Assembly (NCBI GenBank): GCA_036012565.1
Contig: DASCPP010000051.1
Location: forward strand, 1 to 18,135
Direction: 5' to 3'
DNA from: DUAL01 sp036012565
Lineage (GTDB): Bacteria > Bacteroidota > Bacteroidia > Flavobacteriales > BACL11
Length of the DNA stretch: 18,135 bases
Below the pieces are notes generated by a model. It searched no databases, was not told the DNA's origin, and was given only the letters and a program-made list of their open reading frames with translations. This document shows positions 1 to 8,310 of the stretch, one piece after another. Position numbers and translations under genes: made by a program. Each line of letters begins with the position of its first letter. Positions within the stretch are counted from its first letter, which is position 1.

Positions 1-1578
1 GGTGGTGTTACTTCATCATTAGGAAAAGGAATCATTTCTGCATCCTTAGGAAGATTGCTAATGGGAAGAGGTTATAGCGTAACCATCCAGAAATTGGACC
101 CCTACATTAATGTGGATCCTGGAACAATGAACCCTTATGAACATGGCGAATGCTTTGTAACAGAAGATGGTGCAGAAACTGATTTGGACTTAGGACATTA
201 CGAAAGATTCTTAAACACACCAACCTCACAAGCCAATAATGTAACTACTGGAAAAATATACCAAACCGTTATCAATAAGGAAAGAGAAGGAGTTTATTTA
301 GGAAAAACTGTTCAAATAATTCCTCATATTACGGATGAGATAAAAAGATGTATAAAGCTTTTGGGTAATACAGAAAAGTATGATTTTGTAATTACTGAAA
401 TTGGCGGAACAGTTGGTGATATTGAATCCTTACCCTACATTGAGGCCGTTCGTCAGATGAAATGGGAATTGGGTGATGATGCTTTATTTATTCATCTTAC
501 TTTAGTTCCTTTTCTAAAAGCATCAGGAGAATTAAAAACAAAACCAACTCAGCATTCAGTAAAAACACTTTTAGAATCTGGTATTCAACCGGATATTTTA
601 GTGTGCAGAACAGAATATGAACTAGGAGTAGATATCAAAAGAAAAATTGCACTGTTTTGTAATGTGGAAAAAGAGGCAGTTATTGAATCAATTGATGTTG
701 ATTCCATTTATGAAGTACCAATAAAAATGTTAGATCAGGGGTTAGATAAAGTGGTCCTGAGAAAGCTCAACTTAAATGATTCTACTAAACTAAATTTAAA
801 AAATTGGAACAGCTTTCTAAAGAAGCTCAAAAATCCTAAAAAGACAGTTAGTATAGGTTTAATTGGAAAATACATTGAACTGAAAGATTCTTACAAATCC
901 ATCACTGAGGCCTTTATTCATGCAGGGACATCACATAATTGTGCAGTTAAGGTAAAATGGATTCATGCTGAAAGTATAAATACAAAAAATGTAAAAAAAG
1001 AATTGAAGGGATTAGATGGTGTTTTAGTAGCCCCCGGATTTGGTGATAGAGGAATTGAAGGAAAAATTCTTGCGATTAAGATTGTTCGAGAAAATAACAT
1101 TCCTTTTCTAGGAATTTGCCTTGGTATGCAGTGTGCCGTTATTGAATTTGCACGAAATGTAATTGGAATGAAAAAAGCCCATACCACCGAAATTGACCCA
1201 AAAACAAACTCTCCTGTAATTGATATTATGCAGGAGCAGAAAAAAATAATTAATAAAGGAGGTACTATGCGATTGGGAGCATATCCTTGTAATATCAAAA
1301 ATGGCTCAAATACTAAAAAAGCATACAAGCAAAATTCCACTAAGGAAAGACACAGGCACAGATACGAGTTCAACAATACATTTTTGGAAGATTTTGAAAA
1401 AGATGGAATGTTGGCGACAGGGATAAATCCGGATAGTAATTTGGTGGAGATTATGGAAATTCCAAACCATCCTTGGTTTGTTGGCGTACAGTTTCATCCT
1501 GAATATAAAAGCACTGTTTCATCTCCTCATCCTTTATTTATCGATTTCATAAAAGCTTGCCTTAATCAGAAAAACTAA
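1..1578 (+). CDS. pyrG: CTP synthase (glutamine-hydrolysing), 5'-truncated by window edge
   Basis: Makes CTP from UTP, ATP and glutamine in the cytoplasm, the last step of pyrimidine nucleotide synthesis. The reading frame is open from base 1 and begins inside the P-loop (GGVTSSLGKGI), so about ten N-terminal codons lie outside the window. The ATG at 55 is internal, not the start. The synthetase domain shows KLDPYINVDPGTMNP and TEDGAETDLDLGHYERF. The C-terminal class I glutaminase domain shows the nucleophile cysteine in GICLGMQ (codon 373 of the window), RHRHRYEFN, and the His/Glu pair in VQFHPEY. All catalytic features are present and the length fits the family. The stop overlaps the yidC start by one base (TAATG), suggesting co-transcription and translational coupling. 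Identification is near certain. Confidence 0.98.
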   Translation, partial: GGVTSSLGKGIISASLGRLLMGRGYSVTIQKLDPYINVDPGTMNPYEHGECFVTEDGAETDLDLGHYERFLNTPTSQANNVTTGKIYQTVINKEREGVYLGKTVQIIPHITDEIKRCIKLLGNTEKYDFVITEIGGTVGDIESLPYIEAVRQMKWELGDDALFIHLTLVPFLKASGELKTKPTQHSVKTLLESGIQPDILVCRTEYELGVDIKRKIALFCNVEKEAVIESIDVDSIYEVPIKMLDQGLDKVVLRKLNLNDSTKLNLKNWNSFLKKLKNPKKTVSIGLIGKYIELKDSYKSITEAFIHAGTSHNCAVKVKWIHAESINTKNVKKELKGLDGVLVAPGFGDRGIEGKILAIKIVRENNIPFLGICLGMQCAVIEFARNVIGMKKAHTTEIDPKTNSPVIDIMQEQKKIINKGGTMRLGAYPCNIKNGSNTKKAYKQNSTKERHRHRYEFNNTFLEDFEKDGMLATGINPDSNLVEIMEIPNHPWFVGVQFHPEYKSTVSSPHPLFIDFIKACLNQKN

Positions 1579-3398
1579 TGAAACAATACGATAAGAATTC
1601 TTTAATAGGACTTTTATTAATGGGATTTATTCTCATTATTTTTAATACTTATTTCTTCCCTCAAATGGAGGTGGAAACAAACAAGGAAGAATCAATAACA
1701 ATTGCAGCTCCAAGTAATGAAGCGACAATTGAGCAAAGCGAAAATCAAATTACTGCAGATGCAATTGTAGTAGATTCTATTGCTAATCAGCAACAACTGA
1801 ATCTGTATGGGGTATTTGCGAATGCTGCAATTGGCTCTGAGCGAGAATCAATTCTAGAAAATGATAAATTAAAGGTCATTTTCTCTAATAAGGGAGGAAG
1901 AATCACTTCTGTTATTCTAAAAGAATTTCAAACTTATGATAGCTTGCCATTGCAGCTCTTTGATGGAGATTCTTCTAGATTTAACTTACAGTTCTCAATA
2001 GGAAAGGCTATTGAAACTCACAATCTATATTTTTCTAGCAAACAAAATGGGAATTCCCTCAGCATGAAACTAATTGCAGACGCTTACCATTATGTGGAAT
2101 ATATTTACACCATAACGGATGACTATCTCATTGATTTTGACATCAATTTGGTCGGCATGGAAAAGCTCGTTCCGTCAGGGGTAAACTATATGAATTTGGA
2201 GTGGCAGATGAAAACGCCACAAACGGAAAAGAGTAAGTCTAACCAAGATATGTATACTGGAATTCAATACCAATACAGTACTGATAAGGAAGTTGATTAT
2301 TTAAGTTTCACATCCTCTGATGAAGAGAAAATTAATTCTAAATTAACTTGGGTTGCTTTCAAGCAGCAATTTTTCAGTAGTATTTTTATTGCAAAAGATG
2401 GCTTTAAAAAACCAACTCATTTAGTTTCTGAAAAAAATGAAAACTCTAAATACATCAAAGATTTAAGCGCACAATTTGAATTGCCTTATAGTCATAAAAA
2501 TAACGAACAACTTAGTTTTCAATTTTACTTTGGTCCAAATCATTATAAAATATTAAAATCATACAATGCTAGTTTTGAGGAATTAATTCCACTTGGTTGG
2601 GGAATTTTTGGTTGGGTAAACCAATATATTATCATTAATATTTTTGATTTCTTAAGTAGGTATATGAGTAATTATGGGCTTATTATTTTACTGCTTACCA
2701 TTATTATTAAATTAGCACTATCGCCTTTTACTTATAAAGCCTATCTCTCGCAAGCAAAGATGAAAGTGTTAAAGCCAGAGATTGATAAACTTACAGAAAA
2801 GCACAAAAAGAAAGACCCAATGAAAGCGCAACAGGAAACCATGGCGCTTTATAGAAAAGCTGGTGTAAATCCAATGGGGGGATGCTTACCAATGCTTTTC
2901 CAGTTTCCAATACTTATTGCCATGTTTCGATTTTTTCCCGCCTCTATTGAACTAAGGCAAAAAAGCTTCCTTTGGGCTGACGATTTATCTTCTTACGACT
3001 CTATTATGACGCTCCCTTGGGACATTCCTTTTTATGGCGATCATGTAAGTTTGTTCACCCTTTTAATGACTGTTTCTACAGTCATGTACACCAAAATGAA
3101 TAGTCAATCTATGGGAGGACAAATGGAACAAATGAAGTGGATAATGTACCTTATGCCAGTGATGTTTTTAGGATTTTTCAACAACTATGCTTCAGCTCTG
3201 AGTTATTATTATTTCTTAGCAAATATTTTTACTTTTTCACAGCAATATTTCATGAAACGATTTATTGATGATGAGGCAATACTGGCACAATTGGAAGCTA
3301 ATAAAAAGAAGCCAGCAAAACCAAAATCTAAATTTCAGAAGAAACTGGAAGAAATGCAGAGAAAGCAAGAGCAACAAATAAAAAACAGAAAGAAATAA
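1578..3398 (+). CDS. yidC: Membrane protein insertase YidC
   Basis: Inserts and folds inner-membrane proteins, alone or with SecYEG. At 606 aa it has the long form found in Gram-negative bacteria. An N-terminal membrane anchor lies at about residues 8-27. A large periplasmic domain of beta-rich sequence follows to about residue 345. The conserved membrane core then carries the YidC/Oxa1 signature GGCLPMLFQFPILIAMF at about residue 434 and a final helical pair containing NNYASALSYYYF. The last 35 residues are very rich in Lys/Gln (KKPAKPKSKFQKK and onward), as in other Bacteroidota YidC proteins, and may contact ribosomes or membrane. It overlaps pyrG and the downstream lipoprotein gene by one base each. 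The pyrG-yidC pairing is, to my knowledge, common in Bacteroidota. Confidence 0.97.
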   Translation: MKQYDKNSLIGLLLMGFILIIFNTYFFPQMEVETNKEESITIAAPSNEATIEQSENQITADAIVVDSIANQQQLNLYGVFANAAIGSERESILENDKLKVIFSNKGGRITSVILKEFQTYDSLPLQLFDGDSSRFNLQFSIGKAIETHNLYFSSKQNGNSLSMKLIADAYHYVEYIYTITDDYLIDFDINLVGMEKLVPSGVNYMNLEWQMKTPQTEKSKSNQDMYTGIQYQYSTDKEVDYLSFTSSDEEKINSKLTWVAFKQQFFSSIFIAKDGFKKPTHLVSEKNENSKYIKDLSAQFELPYSHKNNEQLSFQFYFGPNHYKILKSYNASFEELIPLGWGIFGWVNQYIIINIFDFLSRYMSNYGLIILLLTIIIKLALSPFTYKAYLSQAKMKVLKPEIDKLTEKHKKKDPMKAQQETMALYRKAGVNPMGGCLPMLFQFPILIAMFRFFPASIELRQKSFLWADDLSSYDSIMTLPWDIPFYGDHVSLFTLLMTVSTVMYTKMNSQSMGGQMEQMKWIMYLMPVMFLGFFNNYASALSYYYFLANIFTFSQQYFMKRFIDDEAILAQLEANKKKPAKPKSKFQKKLEEMQRKQEQQIKNRKK

Positions 3399-3865
3399 TG
3401 AATCGGTTTTATCTCCTTTACATTTTAGTTTTATTTGCTTGCGGAAGCAGTAAAAAAAGCACAGAAACAAAAGTAAAAGAAATTAAAAAAGAACTTATCA
3501 TTTCATTAGAAAGAACGCCTTGCTATGGTACTTGCCCTATTTATAAAATGGAAATTTTCTCTGACGGCTCTGCCTTTTATCATGGAAAACGCTTTGTAGA
3601 AAAAATAGGAAACTATGAATTTTCGGTAAGCAAAGAAACTTTAAATTACATCCTAAAAAAAGCAGATGAAATTGGCTTTTTTGAATTGGAAGATAAATAC
3701 ACAGCAAACATTACCGACTTACCAAAGACCATAACTTTCATTAAAAACGGAAAAGATAATAAAAGGATTACCGATTATTATGGCGCTCCAAAAGCCCTGA
3801 AAGAATTTGAAAGTTTAGTAGATGGCTGTATCGATCACAGAAGAATGAAAAAATTAGAAGATTAG
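3398..3865 (+). CDS. DUF6438-type lipoprotein
   Basis: A 155-aa protein with a short signal peptide and lipobox (LFAC, Cys15) followed by GSSKKS, so it is probably a lipid-anchored envelope protein. The mature part starts with TPCYGTCPIYKMEIFSDGSAFY, the two-cysteine signature I associate with DUF6438; the two cysteines could form a disulfide. A beta-rich region and a charged C-terminus follow. Function is unknown and no catalytic motif is visible. The start codon overlaps the yidC stop (TAATG), so it is likely translated as the last gene of the pyrG-yidC unit. Its stop codon interlocks with that of the convergent mqnA. Family assignment is from the motif and is fairly secure; biological role is not. 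Confidence 0.85.
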   Translation: MNRFYLLYILVLFACGSSKKSTETKVKEIKKELIISLERTPCYGTCPIYKMEIFSDGSAFYHGKRFVEKIGNYEFSVSKETLNYILKKADEIGFFELEDKYTANITDLPKTITFIKNGKDNKRITDYYGAPKALKEFESLVDGCIDHRRMKKLED

Positions 3866-4599
3866 ATTTTTTCTAAAAATAGTTCCATTCCTTTTCTTTT
3901 CTCTTCATCTAATAAATAAGAAATTTTATTGTTTAGATAATCCTCAGGATTTTTGCAATGGCTATAAATATCAGATGCTGACTTAATGGCTTCTTCAATA
4001 TTTTCAACTCCAAACTTAAGTGTATTATTAAATTCTTTTTTAAAACCTTCATCTAGTTCTTTGTTTGCAATCCAACAAGCGAAAACAAAAGGCAATCCAG
4101 TCATTTGTTTCCAAATATCTGACAAATCATAAGAATATTTAAATTTATCTTGGAAATGAAAAGATCTATCACCTATTATAAGTCCAGCAGTTTTGCCGCT
4201 TATTTGAGTTTCATAATTTTCATTTGCATCAATCAGTTTTGGAGAAATTCTCCAATGTTCTTTTAGTAAAATTTTTAACAACTCCACTGATGTTCTGGAC
4301 TGATAATCTAATAGAATACCCTCAACTGAATTAAAAGGAACATCCGAAAAAAAACAAACTGTATCTACAGCACCATTAGCCCCAATGCAATAATCAGAAA
4401 TAATTTGAGCATCTTCTAATCGCTTTAACACTACAATAGGAACCAAACCAATATCTACTTCTTTTGAAAGTAATTTTTCTGCACAAGCGGAAGGAATATC
4501 CAAACTGATATCCAATTTTTTATCTAATCCGTATTGCTTTAATCCATAAATAAACGGAAGGGTATTAAGGTAGGAAACAACTGAAAGTTTGTATTTCAT
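3862..4599 (-). CDS. mqnA: Chorismate dehydratase MqnA (futalosine pathway of menaquinone synthesis)
   Basis: Converts chorismate to 3-[(1-carboxyvinyl)oxy]benzoate, the first committed step of the futalosine route to menaquinone. The 245-aa protein has the periplasmic-binding-protein-like fold of the VitK2_biosynth family but no signal peptide, consistent with a cytoplasmic enzyme. Family hallmarks are the N-terminal VSYLNTLPFIYGL, the KEVDIGLVPI segment, LLDYQSRTSVELLKILL, and AGLIIGDRSFHF followed by TGLPFVFACW. The gene follows a DUF456 membrane-protein gene with a one-base TAATG overlap. The 3' end overlaps the convergent lipoprotein gene by four bases. No other mqn gene is in the window. 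MqnD shares this fold, but the N-terminal SYLNT motif favours MqnA. Confidence 0.9.
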   Translation of the reverse strand: MKYKLSVVSYLNTLPFIYGLKQYGLDKKLDISLDIPSACAEKLLSKEVDIGLVPIVVLKRLEDAQIISDYCIGANGAVDTVCFFSDVPFNSVEGILLDYQSRTSVELLKILLKEHWRISPKLIDANENYETQISGKTAGLIIGDRSFHFQDKFKYSYDLSDIWKQMTGLPFVFACWIANKELDEGFKKEFNNTLKFGVENIEEAIKSASDIYSHCKNPEDYLNNKISYLLDEEKRKGMELFLEKI

Positions 4600-5081
4600 T
4601 AGAAAATCCCAAATTGTTTAATAAATAAAATTGTGATATAGATACTTACAAAAAATTTGAGAACTGTACCGCCCAAAAAACCAGCTAATGCACCCATTGC
4701 AATTTTTATTGCACGATTTGTATCTTCCTTTACTTCCATTTTTGCTCCTAAAAATGCACCAATAAACGGGCCAATTATTACACCAAATGGCGGAAAAAGT
4801 AAAAGCCCTAAAACCAATCCTAAGATGGTACCATTGATCGCTTTTTTCCCTCCTCCAAATTTTTTAACTCCATAAACTTGTAACCAATAATCCAGAAATG
4901 TAATAAGAGAAACGATTGCAGCTAATAACCATAAAGTTTCTACGTCAATAGTGTATGAAGTGAAAAAATGAAGAAGCAAAAGCCCTAAAAATGAAATGGG
5001 AGGACCTGGCAAAGCAGGAATTATACAGCCAATAAGTCCAATTAGCAAAAGTATAATTACCAAAACTATTATTAAATCCAT
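4599..5081 (-). CDS. DUF456 family small membrane protein
   Basis: A 160-aa, very hydrophobic protein with about four to five predicted membrane segments. It shows the DUF456 pattern: an N-terminal helix ending in GCIIPALPGPPISFLGLLLL, then a glycine/proline-rich hairpin (LLFPPFGVIIGPFIGAFLGA) with closely spaced glycines that allow tight helix packing, and a final helix after GALAGFLGGTVLKF. Function is unknown. It is the first gene of a two-gene unit with mqnA, overlapping it by one base, and it diverges from purB across 113 bp. No link between DUF456 and quinone synthesis is known to me; the pairing may be incidental. Confidence 0.85.
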   Translation of the reverse strand: MDLIIVLVIILLLIGLIGCIIPALPGPPISFLGLLLLHFFTSYTIDVETLWLLAAIVSLITFLDYWLQVYGVKKFGGGKKAINGTILGLVLGLLLFPPFGVIIGPFIGAFLGAKMEVKEDTNRAIKIAMGALAGFLGGTVLKFFVSIYITILFIKQFGIF

Positions 5082-5085
5082 TTTT

Positions 5086-5093
5086 CAAAAATA
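5086..5093 (-). promoter_or_regulatory. Candidate -7 promoter element for DUF456-mqnA
   Basis: On the minus strand this reads TATTTTTG, an exact match to the Bacteroidota -7 consensus TAnnTTTG. A TTTG at 5113-5110 lies 16 bases upstream and could be the -33 box, a slightly short spacing. The element ends only four bases before the DUF456 ATG, so if used it would give a leaderless or nearly leaderless transcript. Such matches occur by chance in AT-rich DNA. Confidence 0.35.
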
Positions 5094-5194
5094 CGAAAAG
5101 AAAAGTAGGCAAATGACTTTATTTATGATTTAGCAAAATCGGAGTCATTACACAATTATTTAGTAAATTCGCAGCTTCTTTAAAACGGATAAAA

Positions 5195-6538
5195 ATGGAT
5201 TTAACTTCTTTAACTGCAATATCGCCAATTGATGGAAGGTACAGTGAAAGAACAAAAAATTTAAAGCAGTATTTTTCGGAAGAAGCTTTGATAAAATATC
5301 GGCTTTTGGTGGAAGTGGAATATTTTATTGCTCTATGCAATAGTTCCATTTTACAGTTGAATCATTTTCCTGCTGAGAAATTTTCTGATTTAAGAAAACT
5401 ATACAAAAACTTTTCTGTAAAAGATGCGCAAAGAATAAAAGATATTGAAAGCAACACCAACCATGATGTAAAAGCTCTAGAATATTTTTTAAAGGAAGCG
5501 TTTGACGAATTGGGGTTGCAAGAATTCAAAGAGTTTATTCATTTCGGCCTTACTTCACAAGATATTAATAATACTGCAGTTCCACTTTCAATTAAAAATA
5601 CCATAGAGGAAAATTATTTACCTCATCTTAAAGAAATATTAAAAGATTTAGAAGGAAAAGCAAAAGAGTGGAAAGAGGTTTCTATGCTAGCCAGAACACA
5701 TGGACAAGCGGCTTCGCCAACAAGGTTAGGAAAAGAAATAATGGTGTTTGTAGAGCGAATTGAGAATCAATTAACACTATTAAAAAGCATACCTTTCTCT
5801 GGGAAATTTGGTGGAGCAATAGGCAATTTTAATGCACATCATATTGCTTATCCGGAAATTGATTGGGTAAATTTTACCAATAACTTTACTTCCTCTGCAC
5901 TAGGGTTGCAACGACAACAAACTACAACACAGATTGAGCATTACGATAATTTAGCAGCACTTTTAGATAATTTAAGTAGAATCAATACCATACTTATTGA
6001 TTTTTCCAGAGATATCTGGGCTTATGTTTCTATGGATTATTTCAAACAAAAAATCAAAAAAGGAGAGATTGGTTCATCTGCTATGCCGCATAAAGTAAAC
6101 CCCATTGATTTTGAAAATGCAGAAGGAAATTTGGCAATGGCAAATGCTATTTTTGGATTTTTAACAAGTAAACTTCCTATTTCCCGTCTGCAAAGAGATT
6201 TGACAGATAGTACAGTACTTAGAAATATTGGTGTTCCCTTTGCCCATACTATTATTGCATTTACTTCATTGGAAAATGGAATAGATAAATTATTGCTTAA
6301 CAAAGAAGCAATTGATGCCGATTTAGAAAATAATTGGGCAGTAATTGCTGAGGCGATTCAAACCATTTTAAGAAGAGAAGGATTTGCAAATCCTTATGAA
6401 ACTTTGAAAGAACTTACCAGAACAAATGAAAAGATTACTAAGGACAGTATTGCTGATTTTATTTCAAATTTGGACGTTTCTGGGGAAGTGAAAAAAGAGT
6501 TATTGACAATTACACCTTTTGATTACACAGGAATTTAA
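5195..6538 (+). CDS. purB: Adenylosuccinate lyase
   Basis: Catalyses two eliminations of fumarate: SAICAR to AICAR in purine synthesis and adenylosuccinate to AMP. The 447-aa length and helical composition match the fumarase/aspartase superfamily. The N-terminus (LTAISPIDGRYSERT) is typical of PurB. The catalytic His is in ARTHGQAASPTRLGKE (His169). The superfamily signature loop SSAMPHKVNP at residues 294-303 holds the catalytic Ser, followed by the FENAEGN segment. All key residues are present. It is a single-gene unit, divergent from DUF456-mqnA and convergent with the 184-aa unknown gene, sharing a TTAA in which both strands stop. The start was chosen for the match to the PurB N-terminus. 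Confidence 0.97.
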   Translation: MDLTSLTAISPIDGRYSERTKNLKQYFSEEALIKYRLLVEVEYFIALCNSSILQLNHFPAEKFSDLRKLYKNFSVKDAQRIKDIESNTNHDVKALEYFLKEAFDELGLQEFKEFIHFGLTSQDINNTAVPLSIKNTIEENYLPHLKEILKDLEGKAKEWKEVSMLARTHGQAASPTRLGKEIMVFVERIENQLTLLKSIPFSGKFGGAIGNFNAHHIAYPEIDWVNFTNNFTSSALGLQRQQTTTQIEHYDNLAALLDNLSRINTILIDFSRDIWAYVSMDYFKQKIKKGEIGSSAMPHKVNPIDFENAEGNLAMANAIFGFLTSKLPISRLQRDLTDSTVLRNIGVPFAHTIIAFTSLENGIDKLLLNKEAIDADLENNWAVIAEAIQTILRREGFANPYETLKELTRTNEKITKDSIADFISNLDVSGEVKKELLTITPFDYTGI

Positions 6539-7089
6539 GCAGTAATCTTGTGTTTGCTAAGGTAATCTTCCCAATTCCAAATAAAGTGAGATATTAAGTT
6601 TTTAAGCTCTTGGAACAAAACAGGATTTGGCTCATTTTTTCTTCTAAATAAATTTACCTGAAAATCATTGATATTGTATTTATCAAAAACGGCAGTAGCC
6701 ATTGCTTCAATACAATTGTCTGATTTTCTTAAAAGCTCATCTAAATAGGTACAATAATCTCCTAATTGCTCTATAGCAATTTCATTTTCTCCCTCCATCT
6801 TATTTGCCATCATATCTAGTAGGTGGTTGTGCAAATCTTCAGCATGCTCTTGCTCAAAAAAAGTAGGAATCATTTTTAGGTTCCCAACAAAAACTATTAA
6901 TCGAAACCATTTGATGTCTTTATTTGTTAGGTGCGGATTACGCTCTAAATTATTATTATTATTTAAGAAATCTTGAATTTCTACAAAACCATTTACTATC
7001 ACTTCATCTAGGGTTTCAACAAGAAGATGAGCTGTTTTACTTCCAGTTATTTTTTTCTTTTTTGATAATATCCCTAAAAACTTTATCAT
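6535..7089 (-). CDS. Unrecognised 184-aa protein coupled to lhgO
   Basis: I do not recognise this family. The sequence has no signal peptide or clear membrane segment and looks mostly alpha-helical and acidic, so it is probably cytoplasmic. Visible features are a basic N-terminus (SKKKKITGSKTAHLL), a run of five Asn encoded by five AAT repeats near residue 45, an acidic/His-containing helix FFEQEHAEDLHNHLLDMM in the middle, a segment with two cysteines (DYCTYLDELLRKSDNCIEA), and an aromatic C-terminus (FIWNWEDYL). The H/E/D-rich helix could bind metal, but that is a guess. It is the last gene of the six-gene minus-strand operon and overlaps the lhgO stop as ATGA, a classic coupling arrangement. 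It is a real gene by context and codon use. Confidence 0.75.
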   Translation of the reverse strand: MIKFLGILSKKKKITGSKTAHLLVETLDEVIVNGFVEIQDFLNNNNNLERNPHLTNKDIKWFRLIVFVGNLKMIPTFFEQEHAEDLHNHLLDMMANKMEGENEIAIEQLGDYCTYLDELLRKSDNCIEAMATAVFDKYNINDFQVNLFRRKNEPNPVLFQELKNLISHFIWNWEDYLSKHKITA

Positions 7090-8303
7090 CTCAGATTGTT
7101 CAAATTAAAATGTACCCTTGCTTTTCCCATAATTTTTTCGCCAATAGCAAGACAAGCAGTTGCAGCGGGTGATGGAGTATTAAGAACATGTAAATTATTT
7201 TTATTTTTCACTATTTTAAAATCATCAATTACTTCTCCATCACAACCTAAAGCCATAGCCCTCACGCCACTTCTACCTTCATTAATATCCTCCATTTCTA
7301 AAGTTGGAATCATCTTTTTTAACTCTTTCAAAAATAAAGCTTTTGAAAAAGCCCTCCGATACTCATTGAAGCCAAATTTCCAATGATTTATGAACAACCT
7401 CCATGTACCTAAAAAGCTAAGTGCTTCAAAAGTATCCTTCCATGAAAAATCCATTTTTTTATAACCCTCTCTTTTAAAAGTAAAAACCGCATTCGGGCCG
7501 CACTCAATACCACCACCAATCATCCTCGTGAAGTGAATACCCAAAAATGGAAACTCAGGATTAGGCACTGGATAAATAAGGTTTTTTACTTTGCTTTTTG
7601 CCTTGTCTGACAAGTAGTAATAGTCGCCTCTAAAACCAACAATCTGCATCTCTAATTTTACCTTATCTTTTTTAGCTAACCTATCAGAAAATAGACCTCC
7701 ACAAAAAATAGTATGTTTTGTTTTGCACACTCCATTTGTTGAAAACAACAGCCCATCATCTACATCTAATAATTCACAATTAAAAGCTATTTTACTTTTC
7801 GGGTTCATCTGTTTTATCAAATCTGCAAGCTTATTGCAAACTGCTTTATAGTTAATAATACCTGCCTGAGGAACCCAAAGAGCTGCAACTCCTTCTGTAT
7901 TTGGCTCAATTTTTTTGAACTCTTGAGGAGTAAGCATTTTTAACCCTTCTAAACCATTTTTCTCTCCATTTATTTTTAACGCTTCCAATCTTTCATTTTC
8001 ATCCCTATTTGTAGCAAGAACAATTTTACCACAAATGTCATGAGTTATATTATTTTCTTTTGCAAATTCAATTAATTGTTCTCTTCCTTTAACACAATTT
8101 TTTGCTCTTAAAGAATCTGGCCTATAATAAAGTCCTGAATGAATAACTCCAGAGTTCCTTCCTGTCTGATGAGAAGCAAGTTTGCTTTCTTTTTCTAAAA
8201 TAATTAGATCTAATTTTGGAAATTCCTTCTGAATTTGATAGGCAGTAGCTAATCCTACTATTCCTCCACCAACAATTGCTATATCATATGTAGTTTCTTG
8301 CAT
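7086..8303 (-). CDS. lhgO: L-2-hydroxyglutarate oxidase/dehydrogenase
   Basis: A FAD enzyme of the DAO family that oxidises L-2-hydroxyglutarate to 2-oxoglutarate. In E. coli LhgO passes electrons to the membrane quinone pool. The 405-aa protein begins with a dinucleotide-binding motif (DIAIVGGGIVGLATAYQI), then EKESKLASHQTGRNSGVIHSGLYY, which is diagnostic of the LhgO/L2HGDH group. FLGIHFTRMIGGGIECGPNAVF and the C-terminal GRSGVRAMALGCDGE with NTPSPAATACLAIGE complete the signature. Length is close to the family norm. It lies 7 bp after the DUF5777 gene and overlaps the downstream unknown gene as ATGA. Its presence in an operon with a haem lipoprotein and YceI fits a role feeding electrons into the envelope, which is inference. 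Confidence 0.92.
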   Translation of the reverse strand: MQETTYDIAIVGGGIVGLATAYQIQKEFPKLDLIILEKESKLASHQTGRNSGVIHSGLYYRPDSLRAKNCVKGREQLIEFAKENNITHDICGKIVLATNRDENERLEALKINGEKNGLEGLKMLTPQEFKKIEPNTEGVAALWVPQAGIINYKAVCNKLADLIKQMNPKSKIAFNCELLDVDDGLLFSTNGVCKTKHTIFCGGLFSDRLAKKDKVKLEMQIVGFRGDYYYLSDKAKSKVKNLIYPVPNPEFPFLGIHFTRMIGGGIECGPNAVFTFKREGYKKMDFSWKDTFEALSFLGTWRLFINHWKFGFNEYRRAFSKALFLKELKKMIPTLEMEDINEGRSGVRAMALGCDGEVIDDFKIVKNKNNLHVLNTPSPAATACLAIGEKIMGKARVHFNLNNLR

Positions 8304-8310
8304 TTAGTAA

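Noticed and set aside
963..1376. Long open frame on the minus strand inside pyrG
   Set aside because: It is fully inside a conserved enzyme gene and its translation has the Phe/Leu/Ile-rich look of antisense to a Lys/Asn-rich gene.
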